From contig JANDJL010000017.1 in assembly GCA_024330965.1 (NCBI GenBank), forward strand, positions 1-64,000: 64,000 nucleotides of DNA, given 5' to 3'. A program made the position numbers and the translations under genes. This DNA comes from Nitrospira sp. (GTDB taxonomy: Bacteria; Nitrospirota; Nitrospiria; Nitrospirales; Nitrospiraceae). Shown here piece after piece: positions 47,818 through 57,468 of this stretch; the stretch's first letter is position 1; every line of letters starts with the position of its first letter. Below the pieces are notes generated by a model. It did not search any database. It saw nothing but the letters and a program-made list of their open reading frames with translations, and had not been told where the DNA came from.

Positions 47818-48512
47818 ATGCGTACCGCTTTCTCCTTGTCGGTTCGCACGATCTGCCTCCGACCGTTGCCGCACACCAATCTTCGGCCAGCCGACACCGT
47901 CCGCAGTCTCTCGATCAATTCACGGAGCGGCTGATGTTTCAGTCGAAAACTCGCCCGATTGACAATCAGGCGAGCCGTCGATCGGGCGATCACTTCCAGT
48001 TCAACGAGATCGTGAGCCTTCAGCGTGTTGCCGGTTTCAACCAGGTCCACGATCCAATCGGCCAACCCCACAACGGGAGCCAATTCGATCGAGCCATAGA
48101 GCTTGATGATCTCGACCGGTACGCCGCGCTGATTAAAAAACCGCTCGGTGATCTTGGGATACTTGGTGGCGATACGAACCTTGGATGAGAGCCGATCGCG
48201 CACCCCCTCTCCCTTAAGCGCAGCGACGGAGATTCTACATGCTCCAAACCCTAAATCCAACGGTTCATAGACATCGGCCTCCTGCTCCATCAAAACGTCT
48301 TTTCCGACGATCCCCGCATCGGCCCCTCCGTACTCTACGTACGTCGGCACATCACTGGGCCGTACAATGAGAAACGTCATCCCGATTTCAGGACACTCAA
48401 ACACCAAGCGCCGACTCTCGCCGGAGAGCCCCTCCGTGGGGTACCCGGCCTGTCGAAACATCTCCATCGCCGATTCGATGAGTTTTCCTTTCGATAAGGC
48501 AATGGTCAGCAT
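47814..48512 (-). CDS. hisG: HisG, ATP phosphoribosyltransferase (short form)
   Basis: HisG makes the first histidine intermediate from ATP and PRPP. The 232-residue protein has LTIALSKGKLIESAMEMFRQAGY, VPTYVEYGGADAGIVGKDVLME and the PRPP-loop DLVETGNTLKAHDLVELEVI. It lacks the C-terminal regulatory ACT-like domain of the long (about 300-residue) form, so it belongs to the short type that normally needs HisZ. hisZ is not in this window. It lies nine bases after murA. Confidence 0.95.
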   Translation of the reverse strand: MLTIALSKGKLIESAMEMFRQAGYPTEGLSGESRRLVFECPEIGMTFLIVRPSDVPTYVEYGGADAGIVGKDVLMEQEADVYEPLDLGFGACRISVAALKGEGVRDRLSSKVRIATKYPKITERFFNQRGVPVEIIKLYGSIELAPVVGLADWIVDLVETGNTLKAHDLVELEVIARSTARLIVNRASFRLKHQPLRELIERLRTVSAGRRLVCGNGRRQIVRTDKEKAVRI

Positions 48513-48521
48513 CTGTCCCTC

Positions 48522-49796
48522 TTAGTGAATGACCGTCGCCGGTCTGGCGCTTCGACGCTCGATCTGCGCCCCCAGGCCGCGCAATTTTTCCTCGATTCGC
48601 TCGTATCCCCGATCGAGGTGATACACCCGTTGCACCTCGGTGACCCCGTCGGCAGCCAGGCCGGCGATGATGAGCCCAGCGCTGGCCCGCAGGTCCGAAG
48701 CCATGACTGGAGCCCCGGTCAAACTGGGCCGCCCCATGACCAGCAGGCGATTGCCTTCGACGCGAATATCGGCTCCCATTCGCCGCAATTCCTCGACGTG
48801 CATGAACCGACTTTCGAACACTGTTTCTGTCACGACGCTGGCGCCCTCGGCCAGACACATCAACGCCACCATTTGCGCCTGCATGTCGGTCGGAAATCCC
48901 GGATACGGCAACGTTCTGATGTTCGTTCCCTTGAGCCTGCGAGGCGCCGTGACCCGCACACGCTCCTTTTCCGCGTAGATCTCCGCTCCCGCTTCCTTGA
49001 GCTTCATCAGGACGGCTTCGAGATCAGCGGATCGGCAATGGGTCACCGTCACGTCACCCCCAGTCACGGCCCCCGCAGCCAAATAGGTGCCGGCTTCGAT
49101 TCGATCGGGGATCACTTCATGATCTCCGCCCCGCAGCGCTTGTACCCCCTCGATCGTGACGACGTCCGTTCCCACTCCGTCGATCCGTGCGCCGCGCTTG
49201 ATTAAGAAACAGGCCAGATCCGTAATCTCCGGTTCTTTCGCCGCATTCTCCAACACGGTCGTCCCTTCGGCCAACGACGCCGCCATCATGAGATTTTCGG
49301 TTCCCGTGACCGTCGGGGTATCGCAGTAAATTCTCGTCCCTTTCAACCGTCTGGCCTTGGCGGTGATATATCCGTGTTCCAGTGAAATGTCGACGCCCAA
49401 TTTCGCCAATCCGGCCAAATGAAGATTCACGGGACGAGACCCGATGGCGCAGCCGCCGGGAAGCGACACTTTGGCTCTTCCCCAGCGGGCGACCAACGGC
49501 CCCAGCGTTAGGATGGAGGCACGCATGGTCTTGACGAGATCATAGGGAGCCTCCGTGGAACTGATCGAACCGGCACGGACGACCACGCGATGGTCTTCAT
49601 GAGAAACCGTCGCGCCAAAAATGGTCAGCAGTTTCTCCATGGTGATCACGTCGACCACGCGAGGAACATTGGTGATGACGCATTCGCCGTCGCTCAGAAT
49701 CGTGGAGGCCAAGATCGGAAGCGCGGAGTTTTTCGCCCCGCTGATCCGAACTTCACCCTGCAGCCGATTTCCTCCCGTAATGACGATCGTGTCCAT
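48522..49796 (-). CDS. murA: MurA, UDP-N-acetylglucosamine 1-carboxyvinyltransferase
   Basis: MurA transfers enolpyruvate to UDP-GlcNAc, the first committed step of peptidoglycan synthesis. The 424-residue protein has [21 protein letters not shown] at the start, the catalytic Cys in [17 protein letters not shown] (fosfomycin-sensitive type), and [13 protein letters not shown]. It lies 15 bases after prmC and just before hisG, a conserved bacterial order. Confidence 0.97.
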   Translation of the reverse strand: MDTIVITGGNRLQGEVRISGAKNSALPILASTILSDGECVITNVPRVVDVITMEKLLTIFGATVSHEDHRVVVRAGSISSTEAPYDLVKTMRASILTLGPLVARWGRAKVSLPGGCAIGSRPVNLHLAGLAKLGVDISLEHGYITAKARRLKGTRIYCDTPTVTGTENLMMAASLAEGTTVLENAAKEPEITDLACFLIKRGARIDGVGTDVVTIEGVQALRGGDHEVIPDRIEAGTYLAAGAVTGGDVTVTHCRSADLEAVLMKLKEAGAEIYAEKERVRVTAPRRLKGTNIRTLPYPGFPTDMQAQMVALMCLAEGASVVTETVFESRFMHVEELRRMGADIRVEGNRLLVMGRPSLTGAPVMASDLRASAGLIIAGLAADGVTEVQRVYHLDRGYERIEEKLRGLGAQIERRSARPATVIH

Positions 49797-49811
49797 CGAC
49801 GGCCTGACTCT

Positions 49812-50687
49812 CTATTCCCTCCGCTGCACGACCACCGTTCGCTCAAGACCGGCTTCATCCTTGACGACTTGCACAGGGCCATAGTCCTGAATTTGCTCAG
49901 CCATCTGCCGCACGGCCGGGAATTGCCCGCATCCGATTTCCATGACGAGAGTCCCACCCGGCACAAGATAGTCCAAAGATTCACGCAGCAACCGTTCGTG
50001 AAACTCCGTGCCCCGTGGTCCGCTCACCAACGAAGAGCGAGGCTCGAACTCACGCACCTCCGGCTGCAAATTCGCCCACTCCGCCTCCGCGATATAGGGA
50101 GGGTTGGACACAATGACGTCCACTTTTCCCATCAGCCCCCGCTCGCGCAACGGAGATAAGAGATCACCCTCCATCCACTCGATCTTGTCGGCAACCCCGT
50201 GTCGTTCCGCGTTGGCTTTTGCGACAGCCAAGGCCTCCGGCGAGCGATCCACCGCGAGGATGCAGGCCTTGCCGAGAATGGTAGCCAGCGTGACGGCCAC
50301 GCAGCCCGACCCGGTCCCCACATCAACCAGCACGGCCTCCTTGGCGAAATCCACGACTCTCAGGGCTTCCTGAACAAGCAACTCCGTTTCAGGCCGGGGA
50401 ATCAACACCGCCGGTGTCACGTGAAACTCCAGACCACAAAATTCCTGCGTGCCTAAAATGTATTGCAACGGCTCGCGAGCCGATCGCCGTGACACCAGAG
50501 ACATCACGCGGCTCCACGTTTCATCCGAAACCGATTGCTCCGCTCGACTGACCAATTGATGACTCTCCAAACCAAGTACGTGGGAGACGATCCACCGAGA
50601 TTCTTGATCCGCCTGTTCCACCCCGGCCTTTGCCAATGTTCGTTTGGCCGCTTCACGCAGCGCCTCGATGGTCCGCGATTCTCTCAT
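49812..50687 (-). CDS. prmC: PrmC (HemK), release factor glutamine methyltransferase
   Basis: PrmC methylates the GGQ glutamine of release factors 1 and 2 using SAM. The 291-residue protein has an N-terminal helical domain (1-80), the SAM motif VLVDVGTGSGCVAVTLA and the NPPY motif in VIVSNPPYIAEAEW. The substrate gene prfA is directly upstream, 20 bases away, as in many bacteria. Confidence 0.97.
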   Translation of the reverse strand: MRESRTIEALREAAKRTLAKAGVEQADQESRWIVSHVLGLESHQLVSRAEQSVSDETWSRVMSLVSRRSAREPLQYILGTQEFCGLEFHVTPAVLIPRPETELLVQEALRVVDFAKEAVLVDVGTGSGCVAVTLATILGKACILAVDRSPEALAVAKANAERHGVADKIEWMEGDLLSPLRERGLMGKVDVIVSNPPYIAEAEWANLQPEVREFEPRSSLVSGPRGTEFHERLLRESLDYLVPGGTLVMEIGCGQFPAVRQMAEQIQDYGPVQVVKDEAGLERTVVVQRRE

Positions 50688-50707
50688 GATGACCAGCCGC
50701 CGATCAT

Positions 50708-51784
50708 TTACGCATTGACGGTTTCCGTTTGTTGCCGGGCCCTCAACGCCGCCACAATTTCGTCAAGATCGCCTTCCATCACCGCATCAAGTTTATGCAG
50801 CGTGACCCCGGCCCGATGATCCGTTACACGATTTTGGGGGAAGTTATACGTGCGAATCTTTTCGCTCCGGTCGCCGGTCCCCACCTGAGACTTGCGGCTT
50901 TGAGCGATTTCCGCCTCCTGCTTCTGTCGCTCTGCTTCGACGATACGGGCCCGCAACGTCCTCATCGCCTTGGCGCGATTCTTGAGTTGCGACCGCTCAT
51001 CCTGGCATGAGACGACGACACCGGTCGGAATATGGGTAATGCGAACGGCCGAGTACGTCGTATTCACGCTTTGTCCGCCGGCGCCAGAGGAGCAAAACGT
51101 GTCGATCCGTAAATCCTTCGGATCAATCTGGATATCGACTTCGTCAACCTCCGGCATGACCGCTACCGTCACGGTCGACGTATGGATTCGTCCCGAGGCC
51201 TCGGTCACCGGCACCCGTTGCACACGATGGACCCCGGCCTCGTATTTGAAGTGGCTGTACGCGCCCTTTCCTTCGATGAGGGCGACGATGTTTTTATATC
51301 CGCCGAGGCCGGTTTCCGATGCCTCGACGAGGTCAACTTTGAATCCTTTCTTTTCCGCATATTTGCTGTAGAGACGAAACAATTCGCCGGCAAAGAGGGC
51401 CGCTTCCTCGCCGCCGGCTCCGGCTCGAATTTCCAACACCAAATTCTTTTCATCCCGCGGATCTTTGGGGGCCAGAAGCGCCGCCGCCTGCTCCTCCAGC
51501 TCACGACGTCGGCTTTCCAATCGAGCAGCTTCGTCCTGGGCCATCCGATGAAGCTCATCCCCCACCGATGGATCGGCAAGAATCTGCGCGGCTTCCGCCA
51601 ATTGTTTCTCGACCGTGCAATGGGCATCGAACAGCTCAGCGATCGGCTCCAGATCAGCTCGTTCCTTCGTCAGTTTTTTCAGTTGTGTCGGCTGGTTCGT
51701 AACGGACGGATCCATCAACTGATCGGTCAGCTCATGAAAGCGCGACACGGCGGCTTCCCATTTTTTGAGCAGGGCGGCTTCCAT
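50708..51784 (-). CDS. prfA: Peptide chain release factor 1
   Basis: RF1 ends translation at UAA and UAG. The 358-residue protein has the GGQ motif in CSSGAGGQSVNTTYSAVRITHIPTG, the N-terminal helical domain, and ends with HKLDAVMEGDLDEIVAALRARQ. The motif FQIDPKD-like VDIQIDPKDLRIDTFCSSG is typical of class I factors. It is the substrate of the downstream PrmC. Confidence 0.97.
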   Translation of the reverse strand: MEAALLKKWEAAVSRFHELTDQLMDPSVTNQPTQLKKLTKERADLEPIAELFDAHCTVEKQLAEAAQILADPSVGDELHRMAQDEAARLESRRRELEEQAAALLAPKDPRDEKNLVLEIRAGAGGEEAALFAGELFRLYSKYAEKKGFKVDLVEASETGLGGYKNIVALIEGKGAYSHFKYEAGVHRVQRVPVTEASGRIHTSTVTVAVMPEVDEVDIQIDPKDLRIDTFCSSGAGGQSVNTTYSAVRITHIPTGVVVSCQDERSQLKNRAKAMRTLRARIVEAERQKQEAEIAQSRKSQVGTGDRSEKIRTYNFPQNRVTDHRAGVTLHKLDAVMEGDLDEIVAALRARQQTETVNA

Positions 51785-51820
51785 CGGATTGGCTTCTCTA
51801 CTTTCCAGTGAACGAGCCTT

Positions 51821-51860
51821 ACAAACAAAGAGACCCTGCTTCCGGCGAAACAGGGTCTCT
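51821..51860 (-). terminator. Intrinsic terminator after rpmE
   Basis: On the minus strand AGAGACCCTG and CAGGGTCTCT form a perfect ten-base stem (51860-51851 and 51838-51829) with a 12-base loop, followed by TTGTTTGT. It lies between rpmE and prfA, so it may reduce, and not stop, reading into prfA. Confidence 0.75.
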
Positions 51861-51877
51861 CCATCACTCAGAGTCCG

Positions 51878-52084
51878 CTACTTGGCTTTTTTGGCGTATT
51901 TCTTTCTGAACCGCTCGACACGTCCTTCCGTGTCAACGATTTTTTGTGTCCCGGTAAAGAACGGGTGACAATTGGAGCAAATGTCGACATTGATATCCCC
52001 GATGGTGCTTCTCGTCTTAAACGAATTGCCACAGGCGCAATGGACTGTAGCTTCCCGATAAACTGGATGAATTCCCTTCCGCAT
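51878..52084 (-). CDS. rpmE: Ribosomal protein bL31 (zinc-binding type)
   Basis: bL31 is a large-subunit protein bridging both subunits. The 68-residue protein has the four-cysteine zinc pattern of the C+ type, HCACGNSF and [12 protein letters not shown], then [16 protein letters not shown]. The start [16 protein letters not shown] is usual. It lies 95 bases after rho. Confidence 0.97.
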   Translation of the reverse strand: MRKGIHPVYREATVHCACGNSFKTRSTIGDINVDICSNCHPFFTGTQKIVDTEGRVERFRKKYAKKAK

Positions 52085-52179
52085 GGCGTTATCGCTCCTT
52101 ACGCAAAGTTGGCTTCCCCGCTTGTGCTCCGCACGAGGGCCGCACGCCCCCTATGGGATCTCCGCTCCCCCGACGCAAT

Positions 52180-53427
52180 CTACCGATTCATGGATTGCAA
52201 AAACTCCTGATTGGTTTTCGTGCCCTGAATCTTATCCATAAGAAACTCCATGGCCTCCATGGTGCCAAGCGGGCTCAACACTTTGCGCAAGATCCACATT
52301 TTGTTCAGTCGATCCTTATCCACCAGCAACTCCTCCTTGCGCGTCCCCGATTGGCTGATATCGATGGCCGGGAACAGACGTTTGTCGGCCAATCGTCGAT
52401 CCAGATGGACCTCCATGTTGCCGGTCCCTTTGAACTCTTCAAAAATCACATCGTCCATCCGACTGCCCGTGTCCACGAGGGCAGTCGCGATGATGGTTAA
52501 ACTGCCTCCATTCTCAATGTTGCGGGCCGCACCGAAGAATCGCTTGGGCCGTTGGAGTGCGTTGGAGTCGAGTCCACCCGACAGCACCTTGCCGCTGGGA
52601 GGCGCAATCGTATTGTAGGCGCGCGCCAACCGCGTGATGCTATCCAGCAGAATGACGACGTCCCTTTTGTGTTCGACCAACCGTTTTGCTTTTTCCAACA
52701 CCATCTCAGCGACTTGAGCATGACGTTGCGCCGGCTCATCGAACGTCGAACTGATGACTTCCGCCCTCACCTGACGTTGCCAGTCGGTCACCTCCTCGGG
52801 CCGCTCGTCGATCAACAAGACGATCAACGTGACTTCCGGATGGTTTTTGAGAATGGCACGGGCGATCGCCTGAAGGAGCATCGTCTTTCCGGTCCGGGGA
52901 GCGGCGACGATCAGCCCACGCTGTCCCTTTCCGATCGGCGTCACCAACTCCATCACGCGCGTGCAATACTCCTCACGGTCGAATTCCAAATTGAGCCGTT
53001 CTTCCGGATAGAGGGGCGTCAGATTGTCGAACAGGATCTTATCCCGGGCCACTTCGGGATCTTCGTAATTGACCTTCTCGACTTTGAGCAGAGCGAAGTA
53101 CCGTTCGCTTTCTTTCGGAGGGCGGATCTGGCCGGACACGATGTCGCCCGTCCGAAGATTAAACCGTCTGATTTGAGACGGGGAAATATAAATGTCGTCG
53201 GGACCGGGAAGATAATTGGAATCCGGAGCGCGCAAAAAACCGAACCCGTCGGGAAGCGTTTCCAGCACGCCTTCTCCGAACACGACTCCGTTCTTTTCCG
53301 TCTGAGCTTGCAAAATCGCAAAAATCAACTCCTGCTTTCTCAGATTGGCGGCCCCCTCGATCTTCAGATCGCGAGCCACCTCATTGAGGTCCGCAATCGA
53401 CTTCTGTTTCAACTCTGCAAGATGCAT
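52180..53427 (-). CDS. rho: Transcription termination factor Rho
   Basis: Rho is the hexameric RNA helicase for Rho-dependent termination. The 415-residue protein begins [21 protein letters not shown], matching the family start, with AAGGGGGGAAG upstream; an ATG 24 bases earlier (53451) also has a GAGGAG site. It has the N-terminal helix bundle, cold-shock RNA-binding domain ([22 protein letters not shown]), Walker A (APRTGKT), Walker B ([15 protein letters not shown]), the Q and R loops. It heads the rpmE-prfA-prmC-murA-his series. Confidence 0.96.
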   Translation of the reverse strand: MHLAELKQKSIADLNEVARDLKIEGAANLRKQELIFAILQAQTEKNGVVFGEGVLETLPDGFGFLRAPDSNYLPGPDDIYISPSQIRRFNLRTGDIVSGQIRPPKESERYFALLKVEKVNYEDPEVARDKILFDNLTPLYPEERLNLEFDREEYCTRVMELVTPIGKGQRGLIVAAPRTGKTMLLQAIARAILKNHPEVTLIVLLIDERPEEVTDWQRQVRAEVISSTFDEPAQRHAQVAEMVLEKAKRLVEHKRDVVILLDSITRLARAYNTIAPPSGKVLSGGLDSNALQRPKRFFGAARNIENGGSLTIIATALVDTGSRMDDVIFEEFKGTGNMEVHLDRRLADKRLFPAIDISQSGTRKEELLVDKDRLNKMWILRKVLSPLGTMEAMEFLMDKIQGTKTNQEFLQSMNR

Positions 53428-53930
53428 TACTTCCCCCCTTGCTACCGACATACGACTCCTCTCGCCCCTTGTTTGGTTAAGTTACGGTTGTACCCACGTT
53501 CAAACTGATCGCCCCTGTCAAGCATCGCTTCTTAACGACTATGACCTCCGGATTCGTTGGATTCGTTTCGACGACCGACGTTTGTTATGTGCGCTTGAAT
53601 TGAAATGGAATAGTTTGTGGGAGCTGCCCGCCTCTATGTGAACAGAAGCACGTCCTCCACGATACTCAACCCATCGGGCACGAACAAAATCTTCGGCTGG
53701 CCTACCAACTCTCTCATCCCTACGCTTTCAAGAGCTTGGTTCGAGACAGGTTCCGGAATTGAATTCTTTTGTTTGGAGAGAATTCGCTCGCACTGGAATG
53801 ATCGTTGGCTTAAATCATACCCAGGCTCTGGTTGGATGTCAACTACATCCCGATGATCCGCACCGTCTTGAGGGGATTGTGCCCGAGTCTCACTTGTTGC
53901 CCGAATCGAAAGTATGCTACACAGCTTCTT
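53428..53930. other. Divergent spacer between rho and the DUF2203 gene
   Basis: These 503 bases hold no gene that I can support. A perfect TTGACA on the minus strand (53521-53516) points toward rho, but no -10 box stands at the right distance. The sequence is AT-richer than its neighbours in places, as expected of a long rho leader. Confidence 0.5.
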
Positions 53931-54353
53931 ATGTCATACGACCCTCGGTCATACGACGACCATGGCCCGGAGGAGCTTTTTTCGCTTTCCGAAGCCAACC
54001 GGTTGATCCCACAGCTTCAGTCCCATCTCACGACCGTCCAACGGAGAAAAGCCGTGCTCCTTCGAGCTCATCAAGAAGTCCAGAAGGCTGCGGCCAATGC
54101 AACCCATGGAGGCGGTACGGCGGTCGGGGTTCATTACGTCACTAGTCTTCAAGACATCAGCGCAAGCCTCCGCGCCATCCATGAGTTGGGAGTCGTCGTC
54201 AAAGACATCGACCTCGGGCTGTGCGATTTTCCACATGTCCGAGACGGTCGAGTCGTCTATCTGTGCTGGAAACTCGGCGAGAAAGAAATCCGGTGGTGGC
54301 ACGAACTGACAACCGGCTACAAAGATCGCCGCCCCATCGAGGATCACGACTGA
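53931..54353 (+). CDS. DUF2203 family protein
   Basis: The 140-residue protein has the DUF2203 pattern: LFSLSEANRLIPQLQSHLTTVQRRK, a helical middle, then LGVVVKDIDLGLCDFPHVRDGRVVYLCWKLGEKEIRWWHEL near the end. The family is thought to be cytosolic and helical; its function is unknown. I start at MSYDPRSYDD (53931); an upstream in-frame extension of 33 residues is Cys/Leu-rich and unlike the family. It precedes the YCII gene by 87 bases. Confidence 0.82.
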   Translation: MSYDPRSYDDHGPEELFSLSEANRLIPQLQSHLTTVQRRKAVLLRAHQEVQKAAANATHGGGTAVGVHYVTSLQDISASLRAIHELGVVVKDIDLGLCDFPHVRDGRVVYLCWKLGEKEIRWWHELTTGYKDRRPIEDHD

Positions 54354-54440
54354 TCTCCTGTCACATATGTTCAACCATTGTTCAACCATCCTTAACAGGC
54401 CCAATGTGTACGTGTTCAGCATGAGGAGCGCCGAAGCAAT

Positions 54441-54719
54441 ATGACCTTCGTCATTATCGGCTATGATGGTCCTGAGGGAGAGGCGAAACGAGCCGTCCAC
54501 CGACCAGCCCATTTGGCCAACTTGGAGCGTTTGGATAAAGAAGGGCGCGTCCTGCTTGCCGGTCCCCTGACGGACAAGGCGGGCAGCCTTATGGTCCTGG
54601 AGTTTGCAAGCCGAGAAGAAGCCGAACAGTTTGCCCGCACCGATCCCTATACCGTTCATGGCGTGTTCGAACGGATTGAGGTCCACCCCTTTCTGCAAGT
54701 ATTACCCAAGCCTCGCTAA
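54441..54719 (+). CDS. YCII family protein
   Basis: The 92-residue protein is a YCII/YciI-type ferredoxin-like protein. It has the strand FVIIGYDGPEGEAKRAVHRPAHLANLERL, where H and D/E residues lie in the family's likely active site, and LAGPLTDKAGSLMVLEFASREEAEQFARTDPY. The biochemical role is unknown; some members have dehydrochlorinase or similar activity. It is on the same strand as the DUF2203 gene and may be cotranscribed. Confidence 0.88.
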   Translation: MTFVIIGYDGPEGEAKRAVHRPAHLANLERLDKEGRVLLAGPLTDKAGSLMVLEFASREEAEQFARTDPYTVHGVFERIEVHPFLQVLPKPR

Positions 54720-54783
54720 CGGACACCTCATCCGAAATAGCGAGCATCGACATTCGAACAAAACACAAGAAGAGAACGGCCCG

Positions 54784-56097
54784 CTAGCCGCCTGCGGCGC
54801 CAGAGTCCCCTCTCAGAGAAGGAGACACATCCGAATCATAGAGGACGCGAAGAATTTCAAACGTGTTGAACAACATCGCGTCCATCCTGGTGTAGGCGGC
54901 ATGGCCGTAATAGTGATCCCGAACGTTCTGCGAACCGGTGCAGTCTTTATAATCCACCAAGAAACACCGACCTTCCGTGGGAAACCGCACCGCTCGTCGT
55001 GCGCATTCCAACCAACGTTCGAACCCATCATACGGCTCCACTATCTCCCAGACGGCCTTATTCGCGGCTTTGGCTTCCTCCGTTGCAGGAAGTGCGTCAC
55101 TACCGGCCACCGCCAGTTGTTGGACGTAGTCGCCACCCCATGCAACCGGCATCTCCACCGTCATTTGAGGTAATTCCATCTTTGCCAGCCATATTTTCCC
55201 ATCGGTCCTCAGATGTCGATGATTGACGATGTGCAGCAACTTGCCGATTCCAGATGGATCCCATCCGTAACGGACCGGGGCACCCAGTGTCACAACATCG
55301 AGGATCACCCCGTTCAGAAACGCCCCGCGCTCAATGGATCGTTCGAGACGAGCCACGGTGTCGGCCAACTCCAACTGCTGGGTCTGCACCGCATAGGAGG
55401 TCAGAATACGGAGCAATTCGGAGCGGCCTGTTACAGGGCTGGAACAGAGAAAATTCGAGACCAGCGCCAGAACAAGGCCGGCTTGTCCATGGGCTTGAAC
55501 GAGAATCCGCTCGCCCGCCTCGAAGCAATGGCGTTCGCACAACGCCTGCAGCGAGTCGAGCAGTTCCACCGCCGCAATGACCCGCCCCAGATGATGGTGC
55601 TCGGATCGCCACAGCCATCGAACGCAGAGTAGCGGCCTGGTGGCCTGCCCATTCAGTGCCCGGTGAGCCAACATCACATATGCTCTCGTGAAATTCCCTG
55701 CATCACCGACCTGTCCATCAAGCCATGCTTGGGTCTTTTCATCATTCGGAAATGGCGGTTTCTCCCCGCCGGGGAATGGCGGTATTCCATTGTCACCCTC
55801 CCGCATCAAAGAAAGGAGAGCGTCCAAGCCAGATACGCCGCGTGAATAGCCGCGCTTCACCCCCCCGGCCTCATCCAGCCGCTGCATGCCGAACACGTCG
55901 GTGCCGTGGATCGATCCATGGGAAAAAATGATGGCTCGAACCCCCGCATCGGAGAGTCTCCGTCCGCACTGAGCCATCGCGTCACACCAAGCTGGAGATC
56001 CCACCTTCGCCGTGGGCTTCAATTCGGAGACAAACAACCGTTCCCCAGGATTTTTTCTCGACAAGTCGTCGTGTTGGAAATTGTTCTCAACCGGCAT
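54784..56097 (-). CDS. Alpha/beta-hydrolase-like protein, apparently without the catalytic serine
   Basis: I do not recognise the gene by name. The 437-residue protein has marks of a lipase-like alpha/beta-hydrolase: an oxyanion-type FSHGSIHGTDVFG (about 58-70), a nucleophile-elbow region VQAHGQAGLVLALVSNFL in which Gly 204 stands where the usual Ser of GHSxG would be, and DVVTLGAPVRYGWDPSG in the position of the TLGxPHxG strand. A His in DHYYGHAAYTR near the C-terminus could be the old catalytic His. No signal peptide is seen. It is therefore probably a non-enzymatic relative. It is the only minus-strand gene in its area. Confidence 0.6.
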   Translation of the reverse strand: MPVENNFQHDDLSRKNPGERLFVSELKPTAKVGSPAWCDAMAQCGRRLSDAGVRAIIFSHGSIHGTDVFGMQRLDEAGGVKRGYSRGVSGLDALLSLMREGDNGIPPFPGGEKPPFPNDEKTQAWLDGQVGDAGNFTRAYVMLAHRALNGQATRPLLCVRWLWRSEHHHLGRVIAAVELLDSLQALCERHCFEAGERILVQAHGQAGLVLALVSNFLCSSPVTGRSELLRILTSYAVQTQQLELADTVARLERSIERGAFLNGVILDVVTLGAPVRYGWDPSGIGKLLHIVNHRHLRTDGKIWLAKMELPQMTVEMPVAWGGDYVQQLAVAGSDALPATEEAKAANKAVWEIVEPYDGFERWLECARRAVRFPTEGRCFLVDYKDCTGSQNVRDHYYGHAAYTRMDAMLFNTFEILRVLYDSDVSPSLRGDSGAAGG

Positions 56098-56712
56098 GGT
56101 TGGATTCTCTTACCGGAAAGGGATCCCACGGTTCAAGGACGGCTCTCTAGCCTATGAACGGATAGACTCATGGCGAAAGTGATTGTTGACAAGCAGGCTC
56201 ACAGCACCATACAGTAGCGCCCTGCACCCGGCGGCCCTGATCGCCGCCGGGCTCCGATTCGGCGGAAGAGAAGTTTTTTCTTACAGCCGAACGGTCGTTG
56301 CTCTCGCGCCCATCGCTCTTCTTGCGCAAGAGCAATAACCAGGCTACTCATCGACAGAGGAGGCCAGTTATGCTGACCAGATTCCTCCGATGGGCGCTAC
56401 CGTTCGGACCACACATCCCTTGTGTTTGGTTGCCACCCTCCAACAATGCGGCAGATTTGGTCGCTCATCGACCGCAACGGTGGAACATGCCCGCCCGCGC
56501 CGGACCATGAGGCGATTCAAAAAAAGAACGGCGCCGTGGATCATGCCCGTGTCGCCCGGCCGAGGCGTCGGCCTGATCCAAACCAAGTTGGAGCTTTATC
56601 GCACAAGAGCAAACGAAACGAGTCTCTGCAGGTCGAGAGCAAGACGGAACGAAGTTAGAGAGGGAGCATTACGGAAATGGCAATCCAACCATCACTACCA
56701 GGAGGACGCACC
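56098..56712. other. Long spacer before the DUF1566 gene
   Basis: Open frames in these 615 bases are short and Arg/Pro-rich, and I reject them as genes. The spacer holds a promoter-like pair and a strong hairpin, listed next, and a T-run (56275-56280). It may encode a small RNA or only a long leader. Confidence 0.5.
56186..56215 (+). promoter_or_regulatory. Possible promoter followed by a hairpin (small RNA or leader)
   Basis: TTGACA (56186-56191) and TACAGT (56210-56215) are spaced 18 bases. Twelve bases further, CCCGGCGGC and GCCGCCGGG (56227-56235, 56243-56251) form a nine-base stem, and a run of six T lies about 24 bases after it. Confidence 0.45.
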
Positions 56713-57282
56713 ATGCAAAGACGACGGTTCATGATGAGCGGAGTGTTGGGGCTTGTGGCTGCGGGGCTATGCTTGTCAGGGGCCGAGTTGGCGCAAGCCG
56801 TCTCTTCGACCAACCTCTCCTACGCGGAACAGACAGGGAAGCCGCACGTCGTAGCTGCGACACGATTTGTCGTTTTACCGGACTGGTCGAAAGAAGCGGT
56901 CCTGGACCGTGAGACCGGGCTGGTGTGGGAATTGTCTCCTTCAAAAGACCTGCTGGATTGGAATGCCGCTCAAGAACATTGCCTGAACCGAACGACGGGT
57001 GGACGGAAGGGCTGGCGACTCCCGTCGGTGCATGAACTGGCAAGCCTGGTCGATCCCTCCATCGCCCCTCCCGGTCCCACCTTGCGAGAAGGTCACCCGT
57101 TCACCAACGTTCAATCGGCTCGTTATTGGGGAGCGGCGCCCAATTTACAATTCGCGGCTCCGCCGTGGTTCGTCCTGTTCTCTAACGGCCGAACCGTCAT
57201 TGCCGGAGACAAAGGCGGCAAGGCCCATGCGTGGTGCGTCCGGACCGGTGGGTTCGATATGTTGGACGTCAGCCAACAGTAA
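56713..57282 (+). CDS. Secreted DUF1566 (Lcl C-terminal domain) protein
   Basis: The 189-residue protein starts MQRRRFMMSGVLGLV, with AGGAGG nine bases upstream, and has a signal peptide ending near AQAVSSTN. The mature part is a DUF1566/Lcl domain: VLDRETGLVWELSPSKDLLDWNAAQEHCLNRTTGGRKGWRLPSVHEL, then SARYWGAAP and AHAWCVRTGG. This C-type-lectin-like fold is found in surface and adhesion proteins; two Cys may form a disulfide. No partner gene is obvious. Twelve residues could be added upstream. Confidence 0.85.
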   Translation: MQRRRFMMSGVLGLVAAGLCLSGAELAQAVSSTNLSYAEQTGKPHVVAATRFVVLPDWSKEAVLDRETGLVWELSPSKDLLDWNAAQEHCLNRTTGGRKGWRLPSVHELASLVDPSIAPPGPTLREGHPFTNVQSARYWGAAPNLQFAAPPWFVLFSNGRTVIAGDKGGKAHAWCVRTGGFDMLDVSQQ

Positions 57283-57325
57283 ACGGAGCTTGCCCCTACG
57301 CAAGCGAGCGATTCGAGGATTCTAT

Positions 57326-57358
57326 GGCCGAGGGGACATGAGATCTTTCCCCTCGGCC
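57326..57358. other. Perfect 10-bp inverted repeat between converging genes
   Basis: GGCCGAGGGG and CCCCTCGGCC (57326-57335, 57349-57358) pair fully around a 13-base loop. It lies between the end of the DUF1566 gene and the end of the LPP20-like gene. No T-run follows on either strand, so a classical terminator is doubtful, but it could block reading in both directions. Confidence 0.6.
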
Positions 57359-57468
57359 GTGCCTCTTCGGCAGTCCAAAGACGAGATGGCGCGCCGACGC
57401 TCCACCTTGAATGATCCGCTCGGAAAAGTCCTCACACCGTCCTTCCATAACAAACAAAAGGAACGACG

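Noticed and set aside
53516..53521. Perfect TTGACA upstream of rho
   Set aside because: No -10 hexamer at 16-18 bases; kept only as a note in the spacer entry.
56298..56734. Several short open frames before the DUF1566 gene
   Set aside because: They overlap each other on both strands, are Arg/Pro-rich and lack ribosome-binding sites.
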